Assembly: GCF_907163105.1 (NCBI RefSeq)
Contig: NZ_OU015321.1
Location: 2,612,501-2,676,500 of the forward strand
From: Cloacibacterium caeni
GTDB lineage: Bacteria > Bacteroidota > Bacteroidia > Flavobacteriales > Weeksellaceae
DNA length: 64,000 nucleotides
Direction of reading: 5' to 3'
Positions 28,867 through 37,160 of this stretch are shown one piece after another. Position 1 is the first letter of the stretch, and each line of letters starts with the position of its first letter. A model generated the notes under the pieces. That model did no database searches, had not been told where the DNA came from, and saw nothing but the letters and a program-made list of their open reading frames with translations. The position numbers and the translations under genes were made by a program.

Positions 28867-30645
28867 ATGAATATTAAAGATATAATTGAAGATAAAATCG
28901 CGGAGGTTATTCAATCGGTTTTTCAGATCGATGATGTGAATCCTCCGAATTCCATCAAACTTGAGGTACAGCAAAACAAATCCGAGTTTGAAGGCGATTT
29001 TACAATCGTGACCTTCCCTCTTGTGAAGGTTTTAAAGAAAAGTCCGGACCATATCGCTATGGAACTGGGTGACGCTCTTTCTACGCAGTCCAATTTTGTG
29101 GAAAGCTACAATGTGGTGAAAGGTTTCCTAAATCTTACCATTCAGAAAAGTTTCTTTTTAGAAAATTTCAAATCTACCAAAGAAAAGTTCGATCAAGTAG
29201 TTCCAAAGAACGAAACCGTAATGGTAGAGTATTCTTCACCGAATACTAATAAACCTTTGCACCTTGGTCACATCAGAAACAATCTTTTAGGTTTTTCGGT
29301 GGCTCAAATTCTTAAAGAAGCAGGTTACAATGTGGTAAAAACTCAAATCATCAATGATAGAGGAATCCATATTTGTAAATCAATGCTCGCTTGGGAAAAA
29401 TTTGGAAAAGGGGAGACTCCAGAAACGACTGGTTTAAAAGGAGATAAATTGGTTGGGAATTATTATGTAGAATTTGATAAAAATTATAAATCCCAAATTT
29501 CTGAACTCAAAGAGCAAGGTTTAGACGAAGAAACTGCAAAAAAACAAGCGCCAATAATTCTTGAAGCTCAAAAGATGCTTCTAGATTGGGAGCAAGAAAA
29601 TAAGCAAGTCAGAGACTTGTGGGAAAAGATGAATTCTTGGGTTTATGCAGGTTTCAACGAAACATACAAAAGATTGGGCGTAGATTTCGATCAAGTTCAA
29701 TACGAAAGCAATACTTATATTTTAGGAAAAGACATCATCGAAGAAGGTTTAGCTAAAGGTGTTTTCTTCAAAAAAGAAGATAATTCGGTTTGGATTGATT
29801 TAACGGAAGATGGTCTCGACCAAAAACTCGTTCTTCGTGGCGATGGAACTTCGGTTTACATGACGCAAGATTTAGGAACTGCCGTTGAACGTTTCAAACA
29901 AAACGATATTCAGAAACTCATTTATACTGTTGGTAACGAACAAGATTATCACTTCCAAGTATTGTTTTTAATTCTGAAAAAGTTAGGTTACGATTGGGCA
30001 AATCAATTGTATCACCTTTCTTACGGAATGGTAGAATTGCCTGAAGGTAAAATGAAATCCAGAGAAGGAACAGTAGTAGATGCAGATGACTTAATGCAAG
30101 AAATGTATCTTACCGCTAAAGAAAAATCTGAAGAATTAGGAAAATTAGAAGGTCTCTCAGACGAAGAAAAAGAAAAATCTTACGAAATTGTAGGTTTAGG
30201 CGCTTTGAAATACTTTATGCTGAAAGTAGACCCAAAAAAGAAAATGCTTTTCAATCCTGCAGAAAGTATCGATTTCAATGGAAATACGGGGCCTTTTATT
30301 CAATACACGTATGCTAGAATTCAGTCTTTATTGAATAGAGCAAATTTTGCAGAAGCAGATTTTGGAAATTATCAACCAAATGCTTCTGAAAAAGAATTAA
30401 TTATGCAATTGTCTAATTTTAAAGATGTTGTGGAAAAAGCAGCTGAAACATTAAGTCCAGCTCAAGTTGCCAATTATGTGTATGATTTGGTGAAAACGTA
30501 TAACTCTTTCTATCAAAACAATCCTGTAATGACTTTGGATGACGAAAACGCTAAGCAATTCAAACTCCAAATTTCAGATTTAACAGCAAAAACCATCAAA
30601 AAATCCTTACATTTATTGGGAATTAATGTGGTAAACAGAATGTAA
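28867..30645 (+). CDS. argS: arginyl-tRNA synthetase
   Basis: A 592-aa class I synthetase charging tRNA-Arg. The N-terminal Add-1 domain is followed by VEYSSPNTNKPLHLGHIRNN (HIGH signature HLGH), KMKSREGTVV in place of KMSKS and a C-terminal anticodon-binding domain ending LLGINVVNRM. The frame extends 42 bp upstream, but the -7 box shows that the ATG at 28867 is the start. Confidence 0.97.
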   Translation: MNIKDIIEDKIAEVIQSVFQIDDVNPPNSIKLEVQQNKSEFEGDFTIVTFPLVKVLKKSPDHIAMELGDALSTQSNFVESYNVVKGFLNLTIQKSFFLENFKSTKEKFDQVVPKNETVMVEYSSPNTNKPLHLGHIRNNLLGFSVAQILKEAGYNVVKTQIINDRGIHICKSMLAWEKFGKGETPETTGLKGDKLVGNYYVEFDKNYKSQISELKEQGLDEETAKKQAPIILEAQKMLLDWEQENKQVRDLWEKMNSWVYAGFNETYKRLGVDFDQVQYESNTYILGKDIIEEGLAKGVFFKKEDNSVWIDLTEDGLDQKLVLRGDGTSVYMTQDLGTAVERFKQNDIQKLIYTVGNEQDYHFQVLFLILKKLGYDWANQLYHLSYGMVELPEGKMKSREGTVVDADDLMQEMYLTAKEKSEELGKLEGLSDEEKEKSYEIVGLGALKYFMLKVDPKKKMLFNPAESIDFNGNTGPFIQYTYARIQSLLNRANFAEADFGNYQPNASEKELIMQLSNFKDVVEKAAETLSPAQVANYVYDLVKTYNSFYQNNPVMTLDDENAKQFKLQISDLTAKTIKKSLHLLGINVVNRM

Positions 30646-30688
30646 TTTCTGTAAAAATAATGGCGTGCCCTTTTGTTTTCGCCATCAC

Positions 30689-30727
30689 AAAACCCTTTCT
30701 GCATTTTAAAATGCAGAAAGGGTTTTT
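30689..30727 (+). terminator. argS terminator
   Basis: A near-perfect palindrome AACCCTTTCTGCATTTT / AAAATGCAGAAAGGGTT followed by T5, placed just outside the left end of the insertion sequence. Confidence 0.85.
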
Positions 30728-30768
30728 CACTTCATGACTAATCCTAAAATAGGTTTACAAGTTTTACA

Positions 30769-31614
30769 TTAAAATACCAATCCGGAAGATATTGATTTTC
30801 CGGATTTTTTGTGGATTGTTTCCGGGGTTTTCATCTTCAGACTAAGATGTGGTCTTTTGTTGTTGTAAATATAAATACTTTCTTTAACCATTTGTTTTAA
30901 ATCCTGAATGTTTTTGCATTTATAAATTAAAAATTCCTGCTTCAATATTCCGTTTATTCTTTCTGCCAAAGCATTTTGATAACAATCATAGCCATCTGTC
31001 ATTGAGGGTTTTATTTTGTTTTCAACAAGTACTTTCTGATACACTTCTGAGCAATATTGCAATCCCCTGTCTGAGTGATGAATAAGCGGAAGATGTGTTG
31101 TTCTGTTTTTAACGGCCATTTTCAGAGCTTTGACTACATTTTCAGCATTCATATTTTCACTTAATTCGTAACCCATTATTTTTCTGCTGTAAGCATCCGT
31201 AACCAAAGATAAATAACAGACATTCGTTTTGGTTTTTATATAAGTGATATCGCTTACAAATACCTGTTCTTTTCTTTTTAGGCAAGTCGTTTTCAAAAGG
31301 TTGGGGTGTTTTCTGAGCCAGTGTTTGGAGAAAGTTGTTCTTGTATATCTTTTCTTAGGATAAATAAGCAGGTTTTCTCTTCGTAAATAATTGAACAGCG
31401 CATCTCTGCCTATTTTTATCTTTTCAAGCTTGAACTTATTTTTAAGCAAATAATAAAGTTTTCTTGTTCCTATTCTGGGCTGTTCTAAACGAATCTCCTC
31501 AACGAATTGTTTAACTTTCTCCAATTCTTTTTCCCGAACACATAATCTTTGGCGCTGCTGGTAAATGGCTTGTCTGCTTATCCCAAACAATCTGCAGATT
31601 TTGGATAAACTCAA
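30769..31614 (-). CDS. IS3-family transposase, orfB (DDE integrase)
   Basis: A 281-aa rve-type catalytic subunit. The acidic triad is visible: VSDITY, HHSDRGLQYCS and NALAERINGILK. An N-terminal HTH_21 region (EQPRIGTRKLYYLLK) is present. The frame begins with TTG overlapping the orfA stop by 4 bp. It may be reached by a -1 frameshift at GAAAAAG near the end of orfA, giving a fused protein, or by coupled re-initiation. The sequence does not decide. Confidence 0.92.
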   Translation of the reverse strand: MSLSKICRLFGISRQAIYQQRQRLCVREKELEKVKQFVEEIRLEQPRIGTRKLYYLLKNKFKLEKIKIGRDALFNYLRRENLLIYPKKRYTRTTFSKHWLRKHPNLLKTTCLKRKEQVFVSDITYIKTKTNVCYLSLVTDAYSRKIMGYELSENMNAENVVKALKMAVKNRTTHLPLIHHSDRGLQYCSEVYQKVLVENKIKPSMTDGYDCYQNALAERINGILKQEFLIYKCKNIQDLKQMVKESIYIYNNKRPHLSLKMKTPETIHKKSGKSISSGLVF

Positions 31615-32000
31615 TCCTTTTTCTTGGAGTTGTCTGACTGTTTGGGCGTAAACTTTTTTCGGATCTGTGTGCCGTATTGCTTGTCGGAGATATCAATCAT
31701 CATATTGAGAACTTTGGTTTTCAGTTTCTCATCAGCTAATTCTTTCTCTAATCTTTTAATCTTTTCGGCGGGTGTTTCTTTGGATTGTAACATGGTATGA
31801 ATGGTGGGTTTGCTCCAATCTAAATTACCATATTTTCTGAGCCAAACCAAAACGGTGCTTCTACCTTGGATACCGTAATGTTGTTGTGCCTGTTTGTAAG
31901 TGAATTCGCCCTTTTCTACACGGCTTACAATACCTAATTTAAAAGCCATTGTGTAATCTTGTTGTGTACGCTTTTCTACTGTCTTCTCTCGATTTTCCAT
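31611..32000 (-). CDS. IS3-family transposase, orfA (HTH protein)
   Basis: A 129-aa DNA-binding subunit. A helix-turn-helix lies at about residues 15-60 (TMAFKLGIVSRVEKGE...QHYGIQGRSTVLVWLRKYG). A leucine/lysine-rich coiled coil (IKRLEKELADEKLKTKVLN) follows, used for multimerisation. It ends in SNSKKKD-like basic sequence at the possible frameshift site. Confidence 0.9.
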   Translation of the reverse strand: MENREKTVEKRTQQDYTMAFKLGIVSRVEKGEFTYKQAQQHYGIQGRSTVLVWLRKYGNLDWSKPTIHTMLQSKETPAEKIKRLEKELADEKLKTKVLNMMIDISDKQYGTQIRKKFTPKQSDNSKKKD

Positions 32001-32054
32001 AATAAGTCTATTGGGTGTAAACTTATTTTAGGACGGGTCATCAAAAAACAAAAG

Positions 32055-32127
32055 GTCGGTCTTCGGCAAGTCGCTTTTTACGGCGGCGGCTTCGCCGCCG
32101 CCGTAAAAGAGCTCCAACAATTGCCTT
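32055..32127 (-). repeat. modular palindromic repeat, copy c
   Basis: On the minus strand the arm TTGTTGGAGCTC, a 15-bp stem TTTTACGGCGGCGGC / GCCGCCGCCGTAAAA with a 3-base loop, and the arm AAGCGACTTGCCG. The GC-rich core contrasts sharply with the surrounding AT-rich DNA. Confidence 0.7.
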
Positions 32128-32214
32128 CGCCCTCACGCAAAAAATCGTTAACTTTACCACATAAGTTTTTAAAACATAATAAATCTGCTCCATCAGCAAA
32201 ATCAGCGAGAGAAA

Positions 32215-33258
32215 ATGCAAATCGACTTCAAAAATTTTGATATAAAAAACATTCTTCCAAGAACAGAATTTGAAAAAAAAGTTCTTCAGTTTTTGCAAGA
32301 ATGGTTTTTAGATTCTAAAACCGTTTCGGTTCAAACTTCGGGTTCTACAGGAATTCCGAAAGTCTTTGAAATCGAAAAAAAAAGAATGCTCAGCTCTGCG
32401 AAAATGACATGCGATTTTTTAGGATTGAAAGAAGGAGATACAGCTTTGCTTTGTTTGCCAGTTCAGTATATTTCGGGTAAAATGATGTTGGTGAGAGCTA
32501 TCGAAAGAAAATTGAAAATTATTATTTCTGAACCAAGTTCCGCTCCTGAAATTTCACAAAATATAGACTTCTGTGCGATGACACCGTTGCAAGTTCAAAA
32601 TTCGTTAAATAAAATTCATTTCATCAAAAATTTCATCATTGGAGGAGCAGCCGTTTCAGAAAAGTTGAAAAATGAAATCTCTACTACTCTCCAATTCTCC
32701 AATTCTCCCACTAGAATTTACGAGACTTACGGAATGAGCGAAACGCTTTCTCACATTGCTTTGAAGCAGATTTCACCAATTCAGGAAGAATATTTTACGA
32801 TTTTTAATGATGTTGAAATTTCTGTAGATGAAAGAAACTGTTTGAAAATTTTCGCACCAAAACTTAATCCAGAAGTTTTGCAAACCAATGATATTGTAGA
32901 ATTGCTGAATGAAAAGCAATTCAAATTCTTAGGGAGATTTGATAATGTGATTAATTCAGGTGGCGTGAAAATCTTTGCTGAAGAATTAGAGAATTTAGTT
33001 AAAAAACATATTGATAGAGATTTAGTTTTCCTTGGAAAACCAGATGAAACTTTAGGCGAAAAATTGGTGTTAGTAATTGAAGATGAATTGTTTAGTGAAA
33101 GTTGTCAGTCTGAGCGTAGTCGAAGACTCAAATCTCAAATCTCAAATCTCAAATTTGAGAATAAGTTTCATATTCCGAAAGAAATCTTATTTTTAGAGAA
33201 ATTTCCGAGAGCTGAAAATGGAAAGATTTTAAGGAAAGAAATTTTAAAATTGATTTAG
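32215..33258 (+). CDS. menE: AMP-binding enzyme, o-succinylbenzoate-CoA ligase-like
   Basis: A 347-aa acyl-adenylating enzyme of the short form found in Bacteroidetes; it is expected to act in menaquinone synthesis. It has the P-loop QTSGSTGIPKVFEI, YETYGMSETLSH, FLGRFDNVINSGGVKIFAEE and the catalytic lysine in ENGKILRKEI. Two places look like in-frame repeat DNA: QFSNSPT (near 32690) and SCQSERSRRLKSQISNLKF (33104-33163). The neighbouring motifs are intact, so the enzyme may still work. No other men gene is adjacent. Confidence 0.85.
   Translation: MQIDFKNFDIKNILPRTEFEKKVLQFLQEWFLDSKTVSVQTSGSTGIPKVFEIEKKRMLSSAKMTCDFLGLKEGDTALLCLPVQYISGKMMLVRAIERKLKIIISEPSSAPEISQNIDFCAMTPLQVQNSLNKIHFIKNFIIGGAAVSEKLKNEISTTLQFSNSPTRIYETYGMSETLSHIALKQISPIQEEYFTIFNDVEISVDERNCLKIFAPKLNPEVLQTNDIVELLNEKQFKFLGRFDNVINSGGVKIFAEELENLVKKHIDRDLVFLGKPDETLGEKLVLVIEDELFSESCQSERSRRLKSQISNLKFENKFHIPKEILFLEKFPRAENGKILRKEILKLI
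33104..33163 (+). repeat. repeat DNA inside the menE-like gene
   Basis: AGTCTGAGCGTAGTCGAAGA, resembling the TGTCATTCTGAG...GAAGAATC repeats of this lineage, is followed by three exact AAATCTC heptamers and a fourth variant (33130-33157). The reading frame stays open through it. Confidence 0.7.
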
Positions 33259-33260
33259 TA

Positions 33261-33653
33261 ATGAAATCTTTCCAGCACGAACTTTCTTACAAAACTTCCC
33301 GAAGTAGCGGAAGTGGCGGACAAAATGTAAACAAAGTAGAAACTTCCGTAACAGTACTATGGAAGTTAGAAGATTCTGCAGTTTTTACAGAAAGTGAAAA
33401 AGAAAGAATTTTGTTGAAGCTTAAAAACAAAATTAATGCAGAAGGAATTCTTCAAACTACAGTTTCGGAAAGCAGAACACAACTGCAAAATAAAAAAATT
33501 GCGATTGAAAAGATTCAGGAATTGGTGAATAAATCGCTCATCGTTCCTAAGAAAAGAATTGCAACCAAACCAAGTCGAGTAAAAGTAGAAAAGCGCCTAG
33601 AAAGCAAAAAGAAACTCTCTGAGAAGAAAGAAAATAGAAAATTTAGGTTTTAA
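33261..33653 (+). CDS. arfB: peptidyl-tRNA hydrolase ArfB (ribosome rescue)
   Basis: A 130-aa release-factor-like hydrolase that frees stalled ribosomes. It has the GGQ loop in SSGSGGQNVNKVET and a basic C-terminal tail (KRLESKKKLSEKKENRKFRF) that enters the mRNA channel. It starts 2 bp after the menE stop, so the two are translated from one mRNA. Confidence 0.93.
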   Translation: MKSFQHELSYKTSRSSGSGGQNVNKVETSVTVLWKLEDSAVFTESEKERILLKLKNKINAEGILQTTVSESRTQLQNKKIAIEKIQELVNKSLIVPKKRIATKPSRVKVEKRLESKKKLSEKKENRKFRF

Positions 33654-33751
33654 GAAATGATAAGATTTGGTTCCATAGGAATCAAAGGTTTGTAGAAATT
33701 ATAAATAACGTTTAGCTGGAAGCTCCATTGGAGCGATACAAATAAAAAAAT

Positions 33752-33898
33752 ATGAAAAAGTCAGTTTTTAGAATTGTTAACCGATTCAATAAAAAATTTC
33801 TCCCAAAATACAGCAATCTTGACCCAACGAAACTTACAAAATTCCAAAAAGGAGTTTTGGCTTTTCGATATTATATTTTAATCAATTCTTTGGATTAA
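33752..33898 (+). CDS. small conserved basic protein (48 aa)
   Basis: A short frame beginning MKKSVFRIVNRFNKKFLPKY and ending RYYILINSLD. It has a purine-rich leader (AATAAAAAAAT) and high lysine/arginine content. I remember similar 45-50 aa proteins in Chryseobacterium-group genomes, sometimes mislabelled SsrA-binding protein, but the function is unknown. Confidence 0.6.
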   Translation: MKKSVFRIVNRFNKKFLPKYSNLDPTKLTKFQKGVLAFRYYILINSLD

Positions 33899-33902
33899 AA
33901 TT

Positions 33903-33985
33903 TGAAATGGCGCGAGCGAAGCGAGCGTCGATTTTTTTCAAAGTAAATAATCCTTCAAGGATTCTAAATCCTTGAAGGATTGATA
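33903..33985. repeat. two consecutive palindromes in the gap before the DHS-family gene
   Basis: GCGCGAGC, GAA-centred, GCGAGCG, resembling the cores beside recA, followed by AATCCTTCAAGGATT and TCCTTGAAGGATT (33950-33980). They lack the conserved arms of the modular element. No gene was found in this gap (33899-34237). Confidence 0.5.
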
Positions 33986-34030
33986 TAAGGATATTGTAGA
34001 AAAGTGGAAAGAAAAACGAATAGTGATTTC

Positions 34031-34130
34031 TAGCCCCGATTGAACGGTTTGTTTGAGCTCTTTTTAGAAATTTTTTAGAGGAATGGTTTGGCAAAAATTT
34101 CTAAAAAAGCGAGTCGTGAAAGCGGGACTG
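34031..34130 (+). repeat. modular palindromic repeat, copy d
   Basis: Arm TAGCCCCGATTGAACGG then TTGTTTGAGCTC, a 15-bp stem TTTTTAGAAATTTTT / AAAAATTTCTAAAAA, then arm AAGCGAGTCGTGAAAGCGGG. This is the clearest copy of the family. Its inverted partner, copy e, lies beyond the DHS-family gene. Confidence 0.75.
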
Positions 34131-34169
34131 TAAGTGAAAAGAAGTATAAAACGGCTTGCTTTTATAAAA

Positions 34170-34197
34170 TTTTTACTTTTTACTTTTTACTTTTTAC
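34170..34197 (+). repeat. TTTTTAC x4 heptamer array
   Basis: Four exact tandem copies of TTTTTAC lie 16 bp before the -7 box (TATCTTTG, 34213-34220) of the DHS-family gene, where the -33 element should be. Copy-number change would alter the promoter. Confidence 0.75.
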
Positions 34198-34212
34198 TTG
34201 GCTCTTATTTCT

Positions 34213-34220
34213 TATCTTTG
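34213..34220 (+). promoter_or_regulatory. -7 box of the DHS-family gene
   Basis: TATCTTTG matches TAnnTTTG and lies 17 bp before the ATG. The -33 region is occupied by the TTTTTAC array. Confidence 0.5.
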
Positions 34221-34237
34221 CAAAAATTCTTATAAAA

Positions 34238-35215
34238 ATGAGCAATAAACCGATTACCGAATTTATAGAAAAATATTATTTGCATTTTAATTCTGCTGCT
34301 TTGGTAGATGCTGCAAAAGGTTATGTAGCACACCTTAAAGATGGCGGGAAAATGATGATTACTTTGGCTGGAGCAATGTCAACCGCAGAAATGGGAAAGA
34401 TTTTGGCAGATATGATTCGTGAAGACAAAGTGGATATTATTTCTTGTACAGGAGCGAATTTAGAAGAAGATTTAATGAATTTGGTAGCGCATTCTCACTA
34501 CGAAAGAGTGCCTCATTACAGAGATCTTACGCCTCAAGAAGAGTGGGATTTGCTAGAAAGAGGTTTAAATAGAGTTACCGATACTTGTATCCCAGAAGAA
34601 GAAGCTTTCCGTAGATTGCAAAAGCATATTTATGAAATATGGAAAGATGCAGATTCTAAAGGAGAAAGATATTTTCCACACGAATATATGTACAAAATGA
34701 TTCTTTCTGGAGTTCTAGAGCAATACTATGAAATCCCAAGAGAAAATTCTTGGATGATTGCTGCTGCTGAGAAAAATTTACCAATTGTAGTACCTGGTTG
34801 GGAAGATTCTACGATGGGAAATATTTTCGCAAGTTATTGTATTAAAGGAGATTTGAAGGCTTCTACTATGAAATCTGGAATTGAATATATGATGTTCTTA
34901 GCAGATTGGTATCCAAAAAACAGCGGTGGAAAAGGAGTTGGTTTCTTCCAAATTGGAGGAGGAATTGCAGGTGATTTCCCGATTTGCGTTGTACCAATGT
35001 TATATCAGGATATGGAAATGCACGACATTCCGTTCTGGAGCTATTTCTGTCAGATTTCAGATTCTACCACTTCTTATGGTTCATATTCTGGAGCTGTTCC
35101 GAACGAAAAAATTACTTGGGGAAAATTAGATATCACCACACCGAAATTCATCGTTGAAAGTGATGCTACAATTTGTGCACCATTAATTTTCAAATATATT
35201 TTAGAAAATTCATAA
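34238..35215 (+). CDS. deoxyhypusine synthase family protein
   Basis: A 325-aa protein. The NAD-binding and active-site features of the deoxyhypusine/homospermidine synthase fold are visible: ITLAGAMSTAEMGK, CTGANLEEDLM, GSYSGAVPNEKITWGK (with the lysine expected to carry the intermediate) and the C-terminal TICAPLIF. Bacteria lack eIF5A, so bacterial members are thought to make polyamines such as homospermidine. The substrate here is not known. The start at ATG 34238 is set by the promoter; an upstream extension runs through repeat copy d. Confidence 0.85.
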   Translation: MSNKPITEFIEKYYLHFNSAALVDAAKGYVAHLKDGGKMMITLAGAMSTAEMGKILADMIREDKVDIISCTGANLEEDLMNLVAHSHYERVPHYRDLTPQEEWDLLERGLNRVTDTCIPEEEAFRRLQKHIYEIWKDADSKGERYFPHEYMYKMILSGVLEQYYEIPRENSWMIAAAEKNLPIVVPGWEDSTMGNIFASYCIKGDLKASTMKSGIEYMMFLADWYPKNSGGKGVGFFQIGGGIAGDFPICVVPMLYQDMEMHDIPFWSYFCQISDSTTSYGSYSGAVPNEKITWGKLDITTPKFIVESDATICAPLIFKYILENS

Positions 35216-35243
35216 AGCTGAAGACGAAAGTCAGAAGCTGAAA
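35216..35243 (+). repeat. heptamer array after the DHS-family gene
   Basis: Units aGCTGAA, GACGAAA, GTCAGAA, GCTGAAA begin one base after the stop codon. The unit resembles the one between groES and groEL. Confidence 0.6.
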
Positions 35244-35319
35244 GTTATATAAACGCTCAAATTATTTTGGGCGTTTTTTTATTTTGGAGCAAAAAGATTT
35301 GTAATTTTTTTGAAAATTC

Positions 35320-35388
35320 AGTCCCGCTTTTCGCTTTATTTTTTTCTTTTTGAAAAAAGAAAAAGGATGTCGCTTCAATCGGGGCTAC
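35320..35388 (-). repeat. modular palindromic repeat, copy e
   Basis: On the minus strand: TAGCCCCGATTGAAGCG, an A/T stem, then AAGCGAAAAGCGGGACT. It has the same outer arms as copy d in opposite orientation. The rest of the gap 35216-35550 is AT-rich with no gene seen. Confidence 0.65.
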
Positions 35389-35550
35389 AATTCACTTTTC
35401 GGTTTTTGTTTGAAGATTTAAAAATTTTGAAAACAATCATTACTCACTGATTTATATTGAGTTTGCAGAAATGCTCAAATTAAAAATTCATAAAATATTT
35501 TATCTTTGAATTAATGTGATTTCTGAAATCTTACATCTAAAATCAAAAAA

Positions 35551-35865
35551 ATGAACGAAACCTTCAAACAACAAGTCTTTGAAATCATCAAAATGATTCC
35601 GATCGGTAGAGTTACAACTTATGGAGCAATTGCTAAAGCAGTTGGTTTTCCTAATCATTCTCGCCATGTAGGAAATGCTTTGAGGAATTATGATGAAGAT
35701 TTTCCAGCGCATAGAGTTTGTAGCGCTTGTGGAATTATTTTTGCGGAAACTTGTATTCCAAAATTTACAGAAAAGTTAGCCAAAGAAGGAGTAGAAGTGA
35801 AAGGAAATAAAATTCAGAATTTTAAAAATATTTTTTGGAATCCTTTAGAAGAAATTAATTTGTAA
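35551..35865 (+). CDS. alkyltransferase-like protein (ATL), MGMT family without the acceptor Cys
   Basis: A 104-aa protein with the DNA-binding half of O6-alkylguanine transferases (GRVTTYGAIAKAVG, SRHVGNALR). The acceptor motif PCHR is PAHR here, so it cannot remove alkyl groups itself. ATL proteins bind O6-alkylguanine and hand it to nucleotide excision repair; uvrC and recA are in the same window but not linked. Two nearby cysteines (VCSAC) follow the motif. Confidence 0.85.
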   Translation: MNETFKQQVFEIIKMIPIGRVTTYGAIAKAVGFPNHSRHVGNALRNYDEDFPAHRVCSACGIIFAETCIPKFTEKLAKEGVEVKGNKIQNFKNIFWNPLEEINL

Positions 35866-35907
35866 AAGTGGAAACTCTACTTTTGTTAATTTTAATTTAA
35901 TATTGAT

Positions 35908-35981
35908 AAGAATACTGCGGCAGCGAAGCTGCCGCAGTATTCTTAAAAAAAACCGGCGCGAGCTTTGCTCGCGCCGGTTTT
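35908..35981. terminator. two consecutive long hairpins downstream of recA
   Basis: A 17-bp stem AAGAATACTGCGGCAGC with loop GAA, then after A8 a 15-bp stem AAAACCGGCGCGAGC with loop TTT. They sit between the converging ATL and recA genes. Both have runs suited to termination. The GC-rich cores are of the kind found in the modular repeats. Confidence 0.75.
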
Positions 35982-35997
35982 GTATCTAAAAAAAATA

Positions 35998-36996
35998 TTA
36001 TTTTTCTTTAATAGCCACTTTTATTTTCTCAGCTAATTCTTCTAAAAGTTCAGGATTATCTTTTAGTAATTCTTTCACGGCATCTCTACCTTGTCCCAGT
36101 TTCGTGTCACCATAGCTAAACCAAGAACCAGATTTTTTAACAATGTCAAATTCTACACCCAAATCTAGAATTTCGCCAACTTTAGAAATTCCTTCTCCAT
36201 ACATAATATCAAATTCTGTATTTTTAAATGGTGGAGCAACTTTGTTTTTCACAATTTTTACTTTCACGCGGTTTCCTACTGCATCTTCGCCTACTTTTAT
36301 TGGTGAACCACTTCTTCTGATATCAATTCTTACCGAAGCATAGAATTTTAGTGCATTTCCACCAGTTGTAGTTTCAGGGTTTCCGAATACTACGCCAATT
36401 TTTTCTCTTAATTGGTTGATGAAAATCACCGTACATTTTGTTCTGGAAATCGTTGCTGTTAATTTTCTCAAAGCTTGAGACATTAATCTTGCATGCAATC
36501 CCATTTTAGAATCGCCCATTTCTCCTTCAATTTCTGCTTTTGGAGTCAATGCTGCAACAGAGTCAATTACCACAATATCAATCGCTCCAGAACGAATTAA
36601 ATTATCTGCAATTTCTAATGCTTGTTCACCATTGTCAGGTTGAGAAATGATTAAATTTTCTACATCAATTCCCAATTTTTTAGCGTAAACTGCATCAAAA
36701 GCGTGTTCTGCATCTATGAAAGCTGCAATTCCTCCCGCTTTTTGAGATTCTGCAATTGCGTGCATGGTAAGTGTGGTTTTACCAGAAGATTCAGGGCCAT
36801 AAATTTCGATGACTCTACCTTTTGGATAACCGCCAACTCCCAAAGCAATATCTAAACCAAGCGAACCACTCGGAATTACTTCTACTTCTTCTACTGCACT
36901 GTCTCCCATTTTCATAACGGTACCTTTTCCATAGGTTTTATCCATTTTTTCGAGGACTAATGCGAGTGCTTTTTTCTTATCGTCTATACTGCTCAT
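35998..36996 (-). CDS. recA: recombinase RecA
   Basis: A 332-aa strand-exchange protein and SOS co-protease. Walker [11 protein letters not shown] is at residues 67-76, followed by [31 protein letters not shown] (loop region) and [11 protein letters not shown]. The length is normal. It is encoded alone. No LexA-like palindrome was recognised upstream. Confidence 0.98.
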   Translation of the reverse strand: MSSIDDKKKALALVLEKMDKTYGKGTVMKMGDSAVEEVEVIPSGSLGLDIALGVGGYPKGRVIEIYGPESSGKTTLTMHAIAESQKAGGIAAFIDAEHAFDAVYAKKLGIDVENLIISQPDNGEQALEIADNLIRSGAIDIVVIDSVAALTPKAEIEGEMGDSKMGLHARLMSQALRKLTATISRTKCTVIFINQLREKIGVVFGNPETTTGGNALKFYASVRIDIRRSGSPIKVGEDAVGNRVKVKIVKNKVAPPFKNTEFDIMYGEGISKVGEILDLGVEFDIVKKSGSWFSYGDTKLGQGRDAVKELLKDNPELLEELAEKIKVAIKEK

Positions 36997-37160
36997 TTTT
37001 CTTAAATTTTATCAAAAATACAATTAATTTGTTTATACCTAGAAAGAAAATTTCGTTATTTTCTTCTTTTCTCCGACAAAGATAAAACAGTTATGCGACA
37101 AAATATGTCGTGTAAGCTGATTTAAAATTTTATTTTAGATTTGTAAAATAATTTTACATC

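Larger units (their letters stand above)
30735..32040 (-). mobile_element. IS3-family insertion sequence, complete
   Basis: A 1306-bp element. Left end TGACTAATCCTAAAATAGG and right end TGACCCGTCCTAAAATAAG (opposite strand) form 25-bp imperfect terminal inverted repeats running to TTTACA. The flanking bases TCA (30732-30734) and TCA (32041-32043) are a 3-bp target duplication, usual for this family. It holds two overlapping minus-strand frames, orfA and orfB. Intact frames and ends suggest a recent, possibly active copy. It landed between the argS terminator and a modular palindromic repeat. Confidence 0.93.

Noticed and set aside
32041-32298. ORFs across the insertion-sequence edge and repeat copy c
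   Set aside because: They cross repeat DNA and the menE start; composition is that of a GC-rich palindrome.
34088-34237. N-terminal extension of the DHS-family protein
   Set aside because: It reads through repeat copy d and the TTTTTAC array, upstream of the likely transcription start.
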